From JBBIND01 sp037444075 (GTDB lineage Bacteria; Acidobacteriota; Terriglobia; Bryobacterales; Bryobacteraceae), in assembly GCA_037444075.1 (NCBI GenBank), contig JBBIND010000019.1:1-54664 (forward strand): a DNA stretch of 54,664 nucleotides. The letters are read 5' to 3'. Under the pieces are notes generated by a model. The model did no database searches, had not been told where the DNA came from, and saw only the letters and a program-made list of their open reading frames with translations. Shown piece after piece: positions 32,041 to 43,083 of this stretch. Within the stretch, counting starts at the first letter, position 1, and every line of letters begins with the position of its first letter. Both the position numbers and the translations under genes were made by a program.

Positions 32041-35000
32041 ATGACGACGAGGTTTGGAGTGAAACAGCCGAAAACCGTATTGTGTTGCGTTTTAACAATC
32101 CTGTTGTGCGCGTCGCTGGCGGCGGCACAGTCTTTTACGGCGAGTGTCGTTGGCACAGTTTATGACGGGACCGGCGCAGTTGTGCCGAACGCCAATCTGG
32201 CGGCGGTCAACACCGGTACCAACGCCCGCGTGGAAGCCACCACCGATGAGCAGGGCAACTACACGCTGCCGTCCCTTCCCCCCGGCCAATACCGGATCGA
32301 AGTGGAGGCGACGGGTTTCAAAAGGCTGGTGCGCAGTGGAGTTGTGCTCCAGGTGCAGCAGCAAGCCCGCATGGATCTCACCTTGGAGTTGGGCGCCCTG
32401 ACCGAGTCCATCCAGGTAACCGCGGCCGTTTCGCGTCTGGAAGGCACTTCGTCGACGCTTGGCAAGGTGGTGGACAACCGGCGCATCAACGATCTCCCGC
32501 TGAACAGCCGGAACGTTTACTCGCTGCTGTTTCTCACCCCCGGAACATCGGGCAGCGTGGGCAACAACTACAACAACGTTTCCTTCCTCATCAACGGCAG
32601 CGCGAACCGGGACGTTCTTATCGACGGAGTCACCTCCACTCAGCCCACGGTGAACGGCGCGGTCGGCGTCTCGGTGTTCCCGCCGGTGGACGCCATCGAG
32701 GAATACAAAGTGCTGTCGTCCAACATGCCGGCCGAGTTCGGCCGCGCTTCGGGCGGCGTGCTGAACATGGTTTACAAGACCGGCACGAATCAGATTCACG
32801 GCAGCGCCTTTGAGTTTCTGCGCAATTCCGTGCTCGATTCGAACAACTTCTTCGCGAACCGCTTGGGCGTCAAGTTGGGCAGCTTCAAGCGCAGCCAGTT
32901 TGGCGGTACGCTGAGCGGACCCATCAAAAGGGACAAGCTCTTCTTCCTGGTGGCCTTTGAGGGCTTGCGGCAACGGAGTTACTCCTCCACCACCACCTCG
33001 GTTCCGACGGACCTGGAGCGGCAAGGCAATTTCGCTCAGTCGCTTGCGTCCAACGGTCAGCAGATCCGCATCTTTGACCCGTTCACCACCCGCGCCAACC
33101 CGGCCGGCGGATTCATCCGTGATCAATTCCCGGGCAACCTCATCCCGGCTTCGAGGATGGACCCGGTGGCGCTCAACATCATGAAGTACTATCCGCGAGC
33201 GAACACGGAAGGCCATCCGGTCACGAAGCGGGAGAATTTCTTCAAGACGGCCGTCGGCCCACTGAACACAGACAACTGGGACGTTCGTGTCGATTACAAC
33301 CTGTCCACGCGTCAACGGTTGTTTGCCCGGTACTCTCACCGTCTGGTGGTTGACCCGGCAGCCCAGTTCTTCCCCGACGATATTACGATTGCCGAAGGCA
33401 GGATCATTGAGGAAAACCGCGCCCGCAACACGGTGGTGGAGTATAACAACACCCTGTCGCCCACGACCATCTTCACCGGGCGGCTTGGGTTTGCGCGCGC
33501 CGGCTATCTCCACGACAACCAGGGCCTGGGCTTCCTGCCATCGTCTCTGGGCTTGCCCGCCAGCATCGATGCGGCCGTGGACCGGCAGATGTTTCCCGGT
33601 ATCAGCGTGAGCGGCTTCCGGGGCCTGGGCGGCGGCGACCACCGCTGGAACCCATTCATGACGTACTCGGCCACGGCCAGCCTGGCCAAGGTGAGCGGCT
33701 CGCATTCCTGGAAGTTCGGCTTCGAAGGCCGCCTGATCCGGGTCAACGTGTGGGAAGCCCGCAGCGCGGGGAGTTTCAGCTTCGGCGCCGGCTTTACACA
33801 GGGCCCGAACCCCAACACGGCCAGCGCCACCGCAGGCAACGGTGCCGCCTCACTGCTGCTCGGCACGCCCGGCAGCGGCAATTTGATCCAGGCGTGGAAG
33901 AACGTTGCCTCGCAGAGCTTCTATTACGCCGGCTACGTTCAGGACGACTGGCGAGTTACCCGGAAGCTGACGCTCAACCTGGGTCTGCGCTGGGAGCTCG
34001 ATACTCCCCGAAGCGAGCGTTATGATCGCATGAACTACTTCGACCCGTCCGCCACGTCGCCTTTGGCCAGCGTGGTTCCCGGCTTCTCCGGACTTCGGGG
34101 CGGTCTCGTGTTTGTGGGTGTGGACGGGCGTTCCCGGCGGCAGCAGGCTTACGATCTGAACAACATCGGCCCCCGGCTGGGCTTGGCTTACCAGTTGAAT
34201 CAGCAGACCGTCATCCGCATGGCCTACGGGCACATGTTCGGTTCCTCCCTGATGGCAGCCCAGGGAACGGTGGGACCGTTCGGCTTCCGCACCGAAAACC
34301 CGATGATCAGCAGCCTGGACGGCATCACCCCCTTCAACTTGTTGCGGAACCCCTATCCGCAGGGCTTCAAGCCGCCTCCGGGCGCCTCCGAAGGCCTGCT
34401 GACGCAGTCCGGAGCCAACATTCAGGCGGTTCTGTGGAACGAATCCGTGACGCCCTGGTCCCAGCAATGGAACTTCACGGTTCAGCGGCAACTGCCGTCG
34501 GACCTGCTCGTGGAAGCAGCCTACGTGGGCAACCGCGGGTTGCAGCTCACGCGCGGCGGCGAGGGTGCGAACAACATGAACCAGTTACACCCGGTTTACA
34601 TGTCGCTGGGTTCACAACTCAACCAACTGGTGCCGAATCCGTTCAACCAGGCAGTGGGCCGCGGCATCCACATCGGCCCGCAGGTCAGCAGGGCGCAGAT
34701 GCTGCGGCCCTTCCCGCAGTTCACCAACATCGAGCCCCTCTTCACGAGCGGCTACTCTTCGATCTACCACTCCCTTCAAGTCATGGCCACCAAGCGCATG
34801 ACCCGTGGACTGCAGTTTGATATGGCTTATACCTGGTCCAAGCTGATCAGCGACGGCGGCGGACCGCAGAACTGGTATGACCTGCGTGAGACGCGTTCCA
34901 TCTCCGGCAATCCCCATCGGCTGATCATGAGCTACCTGTACGAATTACCTTTCGGCCGTGGCCGCGCCTGGGGCGCCAACTCACCGGCTTTCGTCGACTG

Positions 35001-35457
35001 GGTGATCGGAGGCTGGCAGTTCAACGGCATCGCCAGCTTCATCAGCGGGGGCTTCCTGACCGTTACCGCCAGCAACACGTCGGGCATCTTCGGCACCAAC
35101 ACCTGGGCCCTCAACAACGGCACCAGCGCACGGATGACCGGACCGGTGGTGGACCGCCTTGAGAAGTACATGGACACCGGCGTGTTCAGCCAGCCGGCGG
35201 CTTTCACGTTCGGGAACGTCAGAACGCTGCCTGACGTGCTGAGCCCCGGAACGCGGAACTTCGACCTTTCGCTCTTCAAGGAATTCAAGCCCACGGAGCG
35301 GCTCCGGACGCAGCTCAGGGGCGAGTTCCTGAACGCGTTCAACACGCCCCGCTTCAGCGGTCCGAACACCAGCGTGACGTCAACGTCGTTCGGGCGCATC
35401 ACGTCGCAGGGCAATGCTCCGCGCCAGATCCAGTTCGGCCTCAAGTTCCTCTGGTAG
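32041..35457 (+). CDS. TonB-dependent receptor, Oar-like, complete
   Basis: 1138-aa outer-membrane receptor. Signal peptide (VLCCVLTILLCASLAAAQ), then a carboxypeptidase-regulatory-like domain (~35-125: GTVYDGTGAVVPNANLAAVN, EGNYTLPSLPPGQY-like segment, LELGALTESIQVTA), a plug (~130-270: SRNVYSLLFLTPGTSG; NRDVLIDGVTSTQPT; EFGRASGGVLNMVYKTGTNQ) and a long beta-barrel ending QIQFGLKFLW. The barrel has the same LTLNLGLRWE and YTWSKLI motifs as the receptor at the window start. Substrate unknown; such receptors are numerous in Solibacter-like genomes. The next gene, an exported EEP-fold enzyme, starts 33 bp later and may process its substrate. Confidence 0.95.
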   Translation: MTTRFGVKQPKTVLCCVLTILLCASLAAAQSFTASVVGTVYDGTGAVVPNANLAAVNTGTNARVEATTDEQGNYTLPSLPPGQYRIEVEATGFKRLVRSGVVLQVQQQARMDLTLELGALTESIQVTAAVSRLEGTSSTLGKVVDNRRINDLPLNSRNVYSLLFLTPGTSGSVGNNYNNVSFLINGSANRDVLIDGVTSTQPTVNGAVGVSVFPPVDAIEEYKVLSSNMPAEFGRASGGVLNMVYKTGTNQIHGSAFEFLRNSVLDSNNFFANRLGVKLGSFKRSQFGGTLSGPIKRDKLFFLVAFEGLRQRSYSSTTTSVPTDLERQGNFAQSLASNGQQIRIFDPFTTRANPAGGFIRDQFPGNLIPASRMDPVALNIMKYYPRANTEGHPVTKRENFFKTAVGPLNTDNWDVRVDYNLSTRQRLFARYSHRLVVDPAAQFFPDDITIAEGRIIEENRARNTVVEYNNTLSPTTIFTGRLGFARAGYLHDNQGLGFLPSSLGLPASIDAAVDRQMFPGISVSGFRGLGGGDHRWNPFMTYSATASLAKVSGSHSWKFGFEGRLIRVNVWEARSAGSFSFGAGFTQGPNPNTASATAGNGAASLLLGTPGSGNLIQAWKNVASQSFYYAGYVQDDWRVTRKLTLNLGLRWELDTPRSERYDRMNYFDPSATSPLASVVPGFSGLRGGLVFVGVDGRSRRQQAYDLNNIGPRLGLAYQLNQQTVIRMAYGHMFGSSLMAAQGTVGPFGFRTENPMISSLDGITPFNLLRNPYPQGFKPPPGASEGLLTQSGANIQAVLWNESVTPWSQQWNFTVQRQLPSDLLVEAAYVGNRGLQLTRGGEGANNMNQLHPVYMSLGSQLNQLVPNPFNQAVGRGIHIGPQVSRAQMLRPFPQFTNIEPLFTSGYSSIYHSLQVMATKRMTRGLQFDMAYTWSKLISDGGGPQNWYDLRETRSISGNPHRLIMSYLYELPFGRGRAWGANSPAFVDWVIGGWQFNGIASFISGGFLTVTASNTSGIFGTNTWALNNGTSARMTGPVVDRLEKYMDTGVFSQPAAFTFGNVRTLPDVLSPGTRNFDLSLFKEFKPTERLRTQLRGEFLNAFNTPRFSGPNTSVTSTSFGRITSQGNAPRQIQFGLKFLW

Positions 35458-35490
35458 GGCGGATTCGGCTATCGAGCGAGGTGTAAGACC

Positions 35491-36327
35491 TTGAAACGAA
35501 TTGGTTACCTGATTGCTTTGGCTGTGTTGTGGGCGGGCGTTTGTCCGGCCGAGACGCTCAGCGTCATGTCCTTCAACGTCCGCTACCCGGCCAAGGGAGA
35601 CGGCCCCAACCGCTGGGAGGTGCGCCAGGACACTCTGGTGAGGACGATCCGGCTCAAGAACCCCGACATCGTGGGTACGCAGGAACTGTTCTTCATCCAG
35701 GGCGAGTACATCACCGCCAATCTGCCTGAATACGAGTGGTTCGGCAACAGCCGCCGCGGCAACCGCGAAGACGAGCACATGGGCGTCTTCTACAAGCGGA
35801 GCAAGCTCCGCCTCATAGAGGCGGGGAACTTCTGGCTGTCAGAGACGCCCGAGGTCGCCGGCAGCCAGGCATGGGGAGCTACCCTGCCCCGCATGGCGAC
35901 CTGGGGACTTTTCGAGCTGAGAGCCAGCGGCAAGCGCTTCTATCTGTACAATACGCATTTCCAGCACACACCCCAGGGCAACGAGGCGCGTGTGAATTCA
36001 GCGCGCCTCATCGCCGACCGCATCGGGAGGCTGCCCAAAGACGTCCCGCTGATTCTGACCGGAGACTTCAACGCGCCGGCTCCCGACAGTGAGGTCTACA
36101 AGACGCTCGCGGCACCCTTGACCGATGCCTGGGTCACGGCGGCCCACAAGGTAGGGCCCGAGGGAACCATGAGCGGTTTTCGCGGAGGCGCCGGGGGGCG
36201 GCGCATCGACTGGATCATGTACCGGGGTCCATTCTCCGTGTTGCTGGCTGAAACCGTTGCTTATAACGAAGACGGCCGCTACCCGTCTGACCACTATCCC
36301 GTATTCGCCGTGTTCGAGTGGCAATAG
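35491..36327 (+). CDS. exported endonuclease/exonuclease/phosphatase family enzyme
   Basis: 278-aa metal-dependent phosphodiesterase/phosphatase fold with a signal peptide (IGYLIALAVLWAGVCPA). Motifs: SFNVRYP (Asn29), DIVGTQE (Glu65), TGDFNAP (Asp192/Asn194) and SDHYPV (Asp267/His268), which form the Mg-dependent active site. Secreted members can be phosphatases, sphingomyelinase-like enzymes or nucleases; the substrate is not determined by sequence. The start is a TTG at 35491, chosen because it gives a complete signal peptide. It lies 33 bp behind the receptor gene and is probably co-transcribed, suggesting extracellular phosphoester scavenging (inference). Confidence 0.88.
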   Translation: MKRIGYLIALAVLWAGVCPAETLSVMSFNVRYPAKGDGPNRWEVRQDTLVRTIRLKNPDIVGTQELFFIQGEYITANLPEYEWFGNSRRGNREDEHMGVFYKRSKLRLIEAGNFWLSETPEVAGSQAWGATLPRMATWGLFELRASGKRFYLYNTHFQHTPQGNEARVNSARLIADRIGRLPKDVPLILTGDFNAPAPDSEVYKTLAAPLTDAWVTAAHKVGPEGTMSGFRGGAGGRRIDWIMYRGPFSVLLAETVAYNEDGRYPSDHYPVFAVFEWQ

Positions 36328-36405
36328 ACGGACGCAGCCAGGCAGGTTCCTGAGCGCGCGCGCGTGGCCTGATGCTGCCGCGCTGCCCCATACGGACTGA
36401 GTAGG

Positions 36406-37323
36406 TTACTCGGAATCCAGGTAGCGCTCGGCTTCTATGGCGGCCATGCAGCCTGCCCCGGATGCAGTGACAGCCTGCCGGTAGATGCGGTCCTGGACGT
36501 CGCCGGCGTGGAATACCCCTTGGACGCTGGTGCGCGCGCCGCCCTTGGATACGATGTAGCCCTGCTCGTCCAACTCGATCTGTTCCTTGAAGACTGCCGT
36601 GTTGGGGATGTGCCCGATGGCTACAAAGAGTCCATCCACATCGCGCGTGGTGGTTTCCCCGTTCCGGACGTCGCGCAAGCGGACACCGGTAACAACACCC
36701 TCATCCACTCCCAGAACATCCTCCACGACGGCGCTCATGATGAAACTGATCTTGGGATTGGCCTGCGCGCGCTCCACCATGATCCGGGAGGCGCGGAATT
36801 CCTCGCGGCGATGCACCACCACTACTTCGCGTCCGAAGCGGGTCAGGAAGATGGCTTCCTCCATGGCTGTGTCGCCGCCGCCCACCACCATGATGAGCTT
36901 GCCCCGGTAGAAGAAGCCGTCGCAGGTGGCGCAGGAGCTGACACCGTGACCGATGAGCTTCTGCTCGCTCGGCAGACCCAGCCAACGGGCGGAGGCTCCC
37001 GACGCAATAATGAGCGCACGGCATTCCTCCCACTCCCCGTCGACGTTCAAACGGAAAGGGCGAGTTGAAAGATCGGCTTCGATGAGCGTGCCGTTGCGGT
37101 ACTCGGCGCCGAATCGCTCCGCCTGCTTCCGCATGTTCTCCACCAGCACCGGTCCATCGATGCCCTCGGGGAAGCCCGGAAAGTTCTCCACGAGCGTCGT
37201 CAAGGACAGCTGTCCGCCGGGTTCGTGCCCGGAAATCACCAGCGGATCGAGTGAAGCACGCGCAGCGTATATGGCCGCAGTATTGCCGGCGCAGCCGGAG
37301 CCGATAATCACCAAGTTTCGCAT
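36406..37323 (-). CDS. trxB: thioredoxin-disulfide reductase
   Basis: 305-aa cytoplasmic flavoprotein that reduces thioredoxin with NADPH. FAD motif GSGCAGNTAAIYAAR at residues 8-22 has Cys where most relatives have Pro (GxGPAG). The redox pair is C131/C134 (SCATCDGFF), the NADPH motif is VVGGGDTAMEEAIFL, and the C-terminal FAD motif is GVFHAGDVQDRIYRQ. Length is standard. It is 43 bp downstream of feoB on the same strand, so thiol reduction and iron uptake may share a transcript. Confidence 0.95.
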   Translation of the reverse strand: MRNLVIIGSGCAGNTAAIYAARASLDPLVISGHEPGGQLSLTTLVENFPGFPEGIDGPVLVENMRKQAERFGAEYRNGTLIEADLSTRPFRLNVDGEWEECRALIIASGASARWLGLPSEQKLIGHGVSSCATCDGFFYRGKLIMVVGGGDTAMEEAIFLTRFGREVVVVHRREEFRASRIMVERAQANPKISFIMSAVVEDVLGVDEGVVTGVRLRDVRNGETTTRDVDGLFVAIGHIPNTAVFKEQIELDEQGYIVSKGGARTSVQGVFHAGDVQDRIYRQAVTASGAGCMAAIEAERYLDSE

Positions 37324-37366
37324 GGGATGTAACGGATCATGAGATCCGAACCCTCATGCTAGCATG

Positions 37367-39271
37367 TCAAGCCAGCCACGCCTGCACGATCCGGTTGGCC
37401 GCGAATGCGCCCGCGTAGGCCAGAGCGCCCATGTAAGCGAATTGGATCAGAGGCCACTTCCAGCCGGCGGTTTCGCGCCTGACCACGGCAATGGTGGAGA
37501 TGCATTGCATGGCAAAGGCAAAGAACACCAGCAAGGCCACCGCTCCGCCCGGAGTGAGATCCTGTTGCAGGGCAGCCTGAAGACCCTGCGTGGACGCGCC
37601 GTTCTCCATGCCATAAATCGTTCCCAGCGTCCCCACAATCACTTCGCGGGCGGCCAGGGAACTGATCAACCCGATGCCGATCTTCCAGTTGAATCCCAGC
37701 GGTTCGATCAAAGGCTCGAGAGTGCGGCCCGCCGTACCCGCGAGACTGTCCTCGATGGCCGGGGCGACGCCTTGCGCCAGCGGCAGATGGGCCAGCACCC
37801 ACAACAAGACAGCAGCTCCCAGAATCACGGTTCCCGCGCGCCGCAGAAAGATCTTCGATCTGTCCAACAGTCGCAAACCGAGCGAAGTCAGCGTTGGCCG
37901 GCGGTAGGGCGGCATTTCGAGCACAAACGGAGTGCGTTCGCTTTTCAGGACAGAAGAGCGGAGCATCCAGGCTGTGGCGACTGCCGCCAGGAAGCCCAAC
38001 AGGTACAAGCCGAGCAACGCGCCCGCCCGGGTTCCCACTAACGGACCCAGCAGGGATCGTTCGGGGATGAAGGCGGCAATCACGAGCGTGTACACAGGCA
38101 GTCGCGCCGAACAAGTCATGAACGGAGCAATGAGAATGGTGGCAATCCTGTCCCGCTTGCTTTCAATGGTGCGCGTCGCCATAATGGCCGGCACTGCGCA
38201 GGCGTAAGCGGAAAGCAGAGGGATAAACGACTTGCCCTGTAACCCCACGCGGGCCATGCTCCGGTCCGCGATCAGCGCCGCTCTGGCCAAATAACCGGAA
38301 TCCTCCAACACCCCGATGAACAGGAAGAGCAACAGAATCTGCGGCAGAAACACCAGAACCGAGCCTACTCCGCCCAAGACTCCTTCCACGAGCAAAGACC
38401 GGATAGCGGATTCGGGCAGGAGCGTGCCAGTCAGCTCTGCCAGCCACGCCACGGCCCATTCCACACCGTCCATCAATGGCCGCGCGCCAACGAAGATCGT
38501 CTGAAACACCGCCACGACCACAACGGCAAAAACCGCCGGACCCGCCACAGGATGCAGAAACACCGAGTCCAGCCGGTGCGTCCAGACGGGTGGCGCGGGC
38601 GCACGGTAGGCAGCCGCGCTCCCCACATTCGCCGCCCACTGCCGGCACTTCGGGATGTCCTGGATCACGGGCAGTTCCACTGGAGCCGGCACGCCGAACT
38701 GACCCGTGAGGAACTCGAGCACCGGTTCGATCCCTTCCCCCGTGGCTGCGCTGACGAGCGTGACTGGCGTACCCAATTGGCGCGCGAGGGAAGCTGTGTC
38801 CACCTCCCCGCCGCGGTTGCGCAGCGCGTCAGCCATGTTCAGCACAACCAACGTGGGAAGCCCGAGGCTGAGCACGGGCGCCGCAAGGACCAGGTGCCGC
38901 GCCAGGTTGGTGGAATCCAGGATGAGAATGACGGCGTCCGGACGCGGCACCCCGCTCATGGAACCTGTCAGCACGTCGCGAGTGACGCGTTCATCCTCCG
39001 AGCGCGGGTCCAGGCTGTAGACACCGGGCAGGTCGATCAGGTCCAACTCACGGTTGGAAGCCAGCCTGACTCTACCCACCCGTTGCTCCACCGTCACGCC
39101 GGGGTAGTTGGCAACCTTCTGCCGCAGTCCCGTGAGCCGGTTGAAAAGCGTGGACTTGCCGGAGTTTGGAGGACCTACAATGGCGATGGTGTGGTGAACA
39201 GGGCTGCCTCTGGCTCCGCTCTCGGGAGCCGTTTGGCGCACGTCAGGCTGGCTTTGGCTGCACCCGCTCAT
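37367..39271 (-). CDS. feoB: ferrous iron transport protein B
   Basis: 634-aa inner-membrane Fe(II) transporter. N-terminal G domain: P-loop GPPNSGKST (33-41), DLPGVYSL (G3), NMAD (G4 region) and SAATGEG (G5). The membrane part has Gate motifs with conserved cysteines, SAYACAVPAIMATRTIESKR and PFMTCSARLPVY. At 634 aa it is shorter than the ~700-770 aa of many FeoB proteins; the region between G domain and first membrane helix is brief, so the helical GDI domain looks reduced. About 20 extra residues precede the G domain. feoA lies 19 nt upstream and trxB downstream. Confidence 0.95.
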   Translation of the reverse strand: MSGCSQSQPDVRQTAPESGARGSPVHHTIAIVGPPNSGKSTLFNRLTGLRQKVANYPGVTVEQRVGRVRLASNRELDLIDLPGVYSLDPRSEDERVTRDVLTGSMSGVPRPDAVILILDSTNLARHLVLAAPVLSLGLPTLVVLNMADALRNRGGEVDTASLARQLGTPVTLVSAATGEGIEPVLEFLTGQFGVPAPVELPVIQDIPKCRQWAANVGSAAAYRAPAPPVWTHRLDSVFLHPVAGPAVFAVVVVAVFQTIFVGARPLMDGVEWAVAWLAELTGTLLPESAIRSLLVEGVLGGVGSVLVFLPQILLLFLFIGVLEDSGYLARAALIADRSMARVGLQGKSFIPLLSAYACAVPAIMATRTIESKRDRIATILIAPFMTCSARLPVYTLVIAAFIPERSLLGPLVGTRAGALLGLYLLGFLAAVATAWMLRSSVLKSERTPFVLEMPPYRRPTLTSLGLRLLDRSKIFLRRAGTVILGAAVLLWVLAHLPLAQGVAPAIEDSLAGTAGRTLEPLIEPLGFNWKIGIGLISSLAAREVIVGTLGTIYGMENGASTQGLQAALQQDLTPGGAVALLVFFAFAMQCISTIAVVRRETAGWKWPLIQFAYMGALAYAGAFAANRIVQAWLA

Positions 39272-39290
39272 GGTATTTCTCTAGCCAGAT

Positions 39291-39584
39291 TCAGGGCTTG
39301 GAGGGACGCTTCAGCTTAACGCAAGCCGCCGTCTCCTTGCGCAACGCAATTTCAGAACCGTCCACGCGGTACACGCGAGGGTCGCCCCCGGGGGCGCTGC
39401 GAGCCGCGGTCACCACGCTGCCTGGCACAAAACCAAGCTCCATCAAGCGGCGGGCTACGTCCTCCGCTGTGTCCAGGGACTCCAGGATGCCCTGCTCGCC
39501 AGCCTTCAGGTCGACGAGTGTAGCCGGGCCGGAAGCCGCCCGGCGAGTCTTCGAGCGGCCATTGCTGAAACTCAGTTGCAGCAC
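39291..39584 (-). CDS. feoA: ferrous iron transport protein A
   Basis: 97-aa SH3-like cytoplasmic partner of FeoB (ATLVDLKAGEQGILESLDTA; RRLMELGFVPGSVVTAARSA; YRVDGSEIALRKETAACVKL). It starts at a GTG (39584) directly behind a strong promoter and has no Shine-Dalgarno. Slightly longer than usual (~75-85 aa) because of an N-terminal tail (MLQLSFSNGRSKTRRAASG). First gene of feoA-feoB-trxB. Confidence 0.93.
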   Translation of the reverse strand: MLQLSFSNGRSKTRRAASGPATLVDLKAGEQGILESLDTAEDVARRLMELGFVPGSVVTAARSAPGGDPRVYRVDGSEIALRKETAACVKLKRPSKP

Positions 39585-39590
39585 ACTTTT

Positions 39591-39621
39591 AGTATAGGAG
39601 ACGGGCCGGAGGCTGTGTCAA
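39591..39621 (-). promoter_or_regulatory. feoA promoter, consensus-like
   Basis: On the minus strand perfect -35 TTGACA (39621-39616), 19-bp spacer, -10 TATACT (39596-39591), then 6 nt to the GTG. Predicted leaderless. I see no obvious Fur-type palindrome, though a repressor site could overlap. Confidence 0.55.
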
Positions 39622-39715
39622 GGCGGGCGGGGCTGGGCATTCCGCCGTTTCAGAGAGACGACGGGACCGGGCTACGAGCCCGGCGAGCCCGGCCCTCATG
39701 TACACTCAGGGTGAG

Positions 39716-40948
<1,233 letters not shown>

Positions 40949-41034
40949 ACCCGTCCGCGGATGGGGCTTTGCAGGTGCGGCCTATGTAAGAATAGTGTGC
41001 TTGGACAACTCATTCGCATTGATCAGGAACAACT

Positions 41035-42333
41035 ATGACTGAAATCGTAAAAATCATCGGAAGAGAGATACTGGACTCGCGCGGCAACCCTACCGTGGAA
41101 GCCGACGTGTACCTGGCGGACGGCAGCATGGGCCGGGCGGCGGTCCCGTCGGGCGCCTCCACCGGAGAACATGAAGCCGTGGAGTTGCGGGACGGAGACA
41201 AGAACCGCTACCTGGGCAAAGGCACGCAAAAGGCCGTCCGCAACATCAACGAAGAAATCGCGCGGGCGCTGGCCGGCATGGATGCCTCCATGCAGGGCAA
41301 GCTGGACCGGCAGATGATCGAACTGGATGCCACGCCGAACAAGTCGCGGCTGGGCGCAAACGCGCTCTTAGCAGTCTCGATGGCTGCCGCCCGCGCCGCT
41401 GCGCAATCGCAGCAGACCCCGCTCTACCGCTACCTGGGGGGCGTGTCAGCCTGCCTGCTGCCCGTTCCGATGATGAACATCATCAACGGCGGCGCGCACG
41501 CCGACAATTCGGTGGATCCACAGGAGTTCATGATTGCGCCCGTGAGCGCGCCTTGTTTCTCCGACGCCATCCGCATGGGAGCCGAGATCTTCCACCACCT
41601 GAAGACCGTTCTCAAGAAGCGCGGTTATTCCACGGCAGTGGGTGATGAGGGCGGCTTCGCCCCGAACCTCAAGTCCAATGAGGAAGCCCTGGAAGTCATT
41701 CTCGAGGCGATCCAGAAGGCAGGCTTCAAGCCGGGTGAAGACATCTGCCTCGCCCTGGACCCCGCCGCGAGCGAGTTCTACGACGCGGAGAAGAAGAAGT
41801 ACGTTTTCAAGAAATCCGACAAGAGCGAACGCACCTCCGCTGAAATGGCTGAGTTTTGGGCCAATTGGGCGCGTCAATATCCCATCATCTCGATTGAAGA
41901 CGGCATGGCCGAGGACGATTGGAGCGGGTGGAAGATGCTGACCGATATGCTCGGCTCGAGAATCCAACTGGTGGGCGACGATCTGTTCGTGACCAACACG
42001 GAGCGCCTGGCGCGTGGCATTCAGGAAGGCATCGCGAATTCGATCCTCATCAAGGTGAATCAGATCGGCACGCTGACCGAGACCCTGGCGGCGATGGATT
42101 TGGCGGCGAAGAACGGCTACACGAGCATGGTTTCGCATCGTTCCGGCGAGACGGAAGACAGCTTTATCGCGGACCTCGCCGTCGCCACCGGCGCCGGGCA
42201 GATCAAGACCGGGTCGGCAAGCCGCACGGACCGCATCGCGAAGTACAACCAACTCCTGCGCATCGAAGAGGAGCTTGCCGGTTGCGCCCGCTACGCCGGC
42301 CGGGCGGCCTTCCGGCAGAAGGAGGGAGCGTGA
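41035..42333 (+). CDS. eno: enolase
   Basis: 432-aa glycolytic enzyme interconverting 2-phosphoglycerate and phosphoenolpyruvate with Mg. N-terminus IVKIIGREILDSRGNPTVEA, the loop GASTGEHEAVELRDGD, MMNIINGGAHADNSVDPQEF, metal-site SIEDGMAEDDWSGWK and QLVGDDLFVTN, catalytic-Lys segment LIKVNQIGTLTET and C-terminal SHRSGETEDSFIADLAVATG are all present. Shine-Dalgarno AGGA sits 7 nt before the ATG. The stop overlaps the gpmA start (GTGA), coupling two consecutive glycolytic steps. Confidence 0.98.
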   Translation: MTEIVKIIGREILDSRGNPTVEADVYLADGSMGRAAVPSGASTGEHEAVELRDGDKNRYLGKGTQKAVRNINEEIARALAGMDASMQGKLDRQMIELDATPNKSRLGANALLAVSMAAARAAAQSQQTPLYRYLGGVSACLLPVPMMNIINGGAHADNSVDPQEFMIAPVSAPCFSDAIRMGAEIFHHLKTVLKKRGYSTAVGDEGGFAPNLKSNEEALEVILEAIQKAGFKPGEDICLALDPAASEFYDAEKKKYVFKKSDKSERTSAEMAEFWANWARQYPIISIEDGMAEDDWSGWKMLTDMLGSRIQLVGDDLFVTNTERLARGIQEGIANSILIKVNQIGTLTETLAAMDLAAKNGYTSMVSHRSGETEDSFIADLAVATGAGQIKTGSASRTDRIAKYNQLLRIEEELAGCARYAGRAAFRQKEGA

Positions 42334-43076
42334 TTAAGCTGGTTCTGGTTCGCCACGGCGAAAGTACCTGGAACAAGGAAAACCGGTTCACGGGCTGGAC
42401 AGACGTGGACCTCTCCGAGCGGGGTTTGGCGGAAGCCAAGGAAGCCGGGCGCGTGCTCAAGCAGGAAGGCTTCACGTTCGACGTAGCTTATACCTCGGTG
42501 CTCAAGCGAGCCATCCGCACGTTGTGGCTGGTGCTGGACGAAATGGACCTGATGTGGATACCAGTCCATCGAAACTGGCGCCTGAACGAGCGGCACTACG
42601 GGGCTTTGCAGGGGCTGAATAAGGCGGAAACGGCGGAGAAGTTCGGCGATGCCCAAGTCAAGATCTGGCGCCGCAGCTATGACACGCCGCCTCCCGCCCT
42701 GGAAGTCGAGGACCCGCGTCACCCGAGCAAAGACCGGCGCTACGCGGACTTGACCGAGGAGGAACTGCCCCTGACGGAGTGCCTCAAGGACACGGTGGCG
42801 CGCTTCCTGCCTTACTGGCATGAGGTCATCGGCCCCATGATTCTGAGCGGCAAGCGGGTGATCATCGCCGCGCACGGCAACAGCCTGCGCGCCTTGGTCA
42901 AGTACCTGGATAACATCTCGGATGAAGATATCGTCGAGCTCAACATACCCACTGGTATTCCCTTGGTATATGAGCTTGATAAGGATCTGAACCCGTTGAA
43001 CCGTTATTACTTGGGCGATCCTGAGCAAGTGAAAGAGGCGATGCAAGCCGTCGCCAACCAAGCGAAGAAGAAGTAA
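42330..43076 (+). CDS. gpmA: 2,3-bisphosphoglycerate-dependent phosphoglycerate mutase
   Basis: 248-aa mutase interconverting 3- and 2-phosphoglycerate. Phosphohistidine His9 in LVRHGES, followed by NRFTGWTDVDLSERG, NWRLNERHYGALQGLNK (catalytic Glu region) and the second His in IAAHGNSLRALVKYL. The GTG start at 42330 overlaps the eno stop and has GGAGGGAG before it; the longer upstream frame is a shadow of eno. Directly coupled to enolase, the next pathway step. Confidence 0.96.
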   Translation: MIKLVLVRHGESTWNKENRFTGWTDVDLSERGLAEAKEAGRVLKQEGFTFDVAYTSVLKRAIRTLWLVLDEMDLMWIPVHRNWRLNERHYGALQGLNKAETAEKFGDAQVKIWRRSYDTPPPALEVEDPRHPSKDRRYADLTEEELPLTECLKDTVARFLPYWHEVIGPMILSGKRVIIAAHGNSLRALVKYLDNISDEDIVELNIPTGIPLVYELDKDLNPLNRYYLGDPEQVKEAMQAVANQAKKK

Positions 43077-43083
43077 GCTTCCG

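Noticed and set aside
32092..33705. 537-codon open frame antisense to the complete receptor
   Set aside because: Shadow of the receptor's codon bias; no start signal and no recognisable domain.
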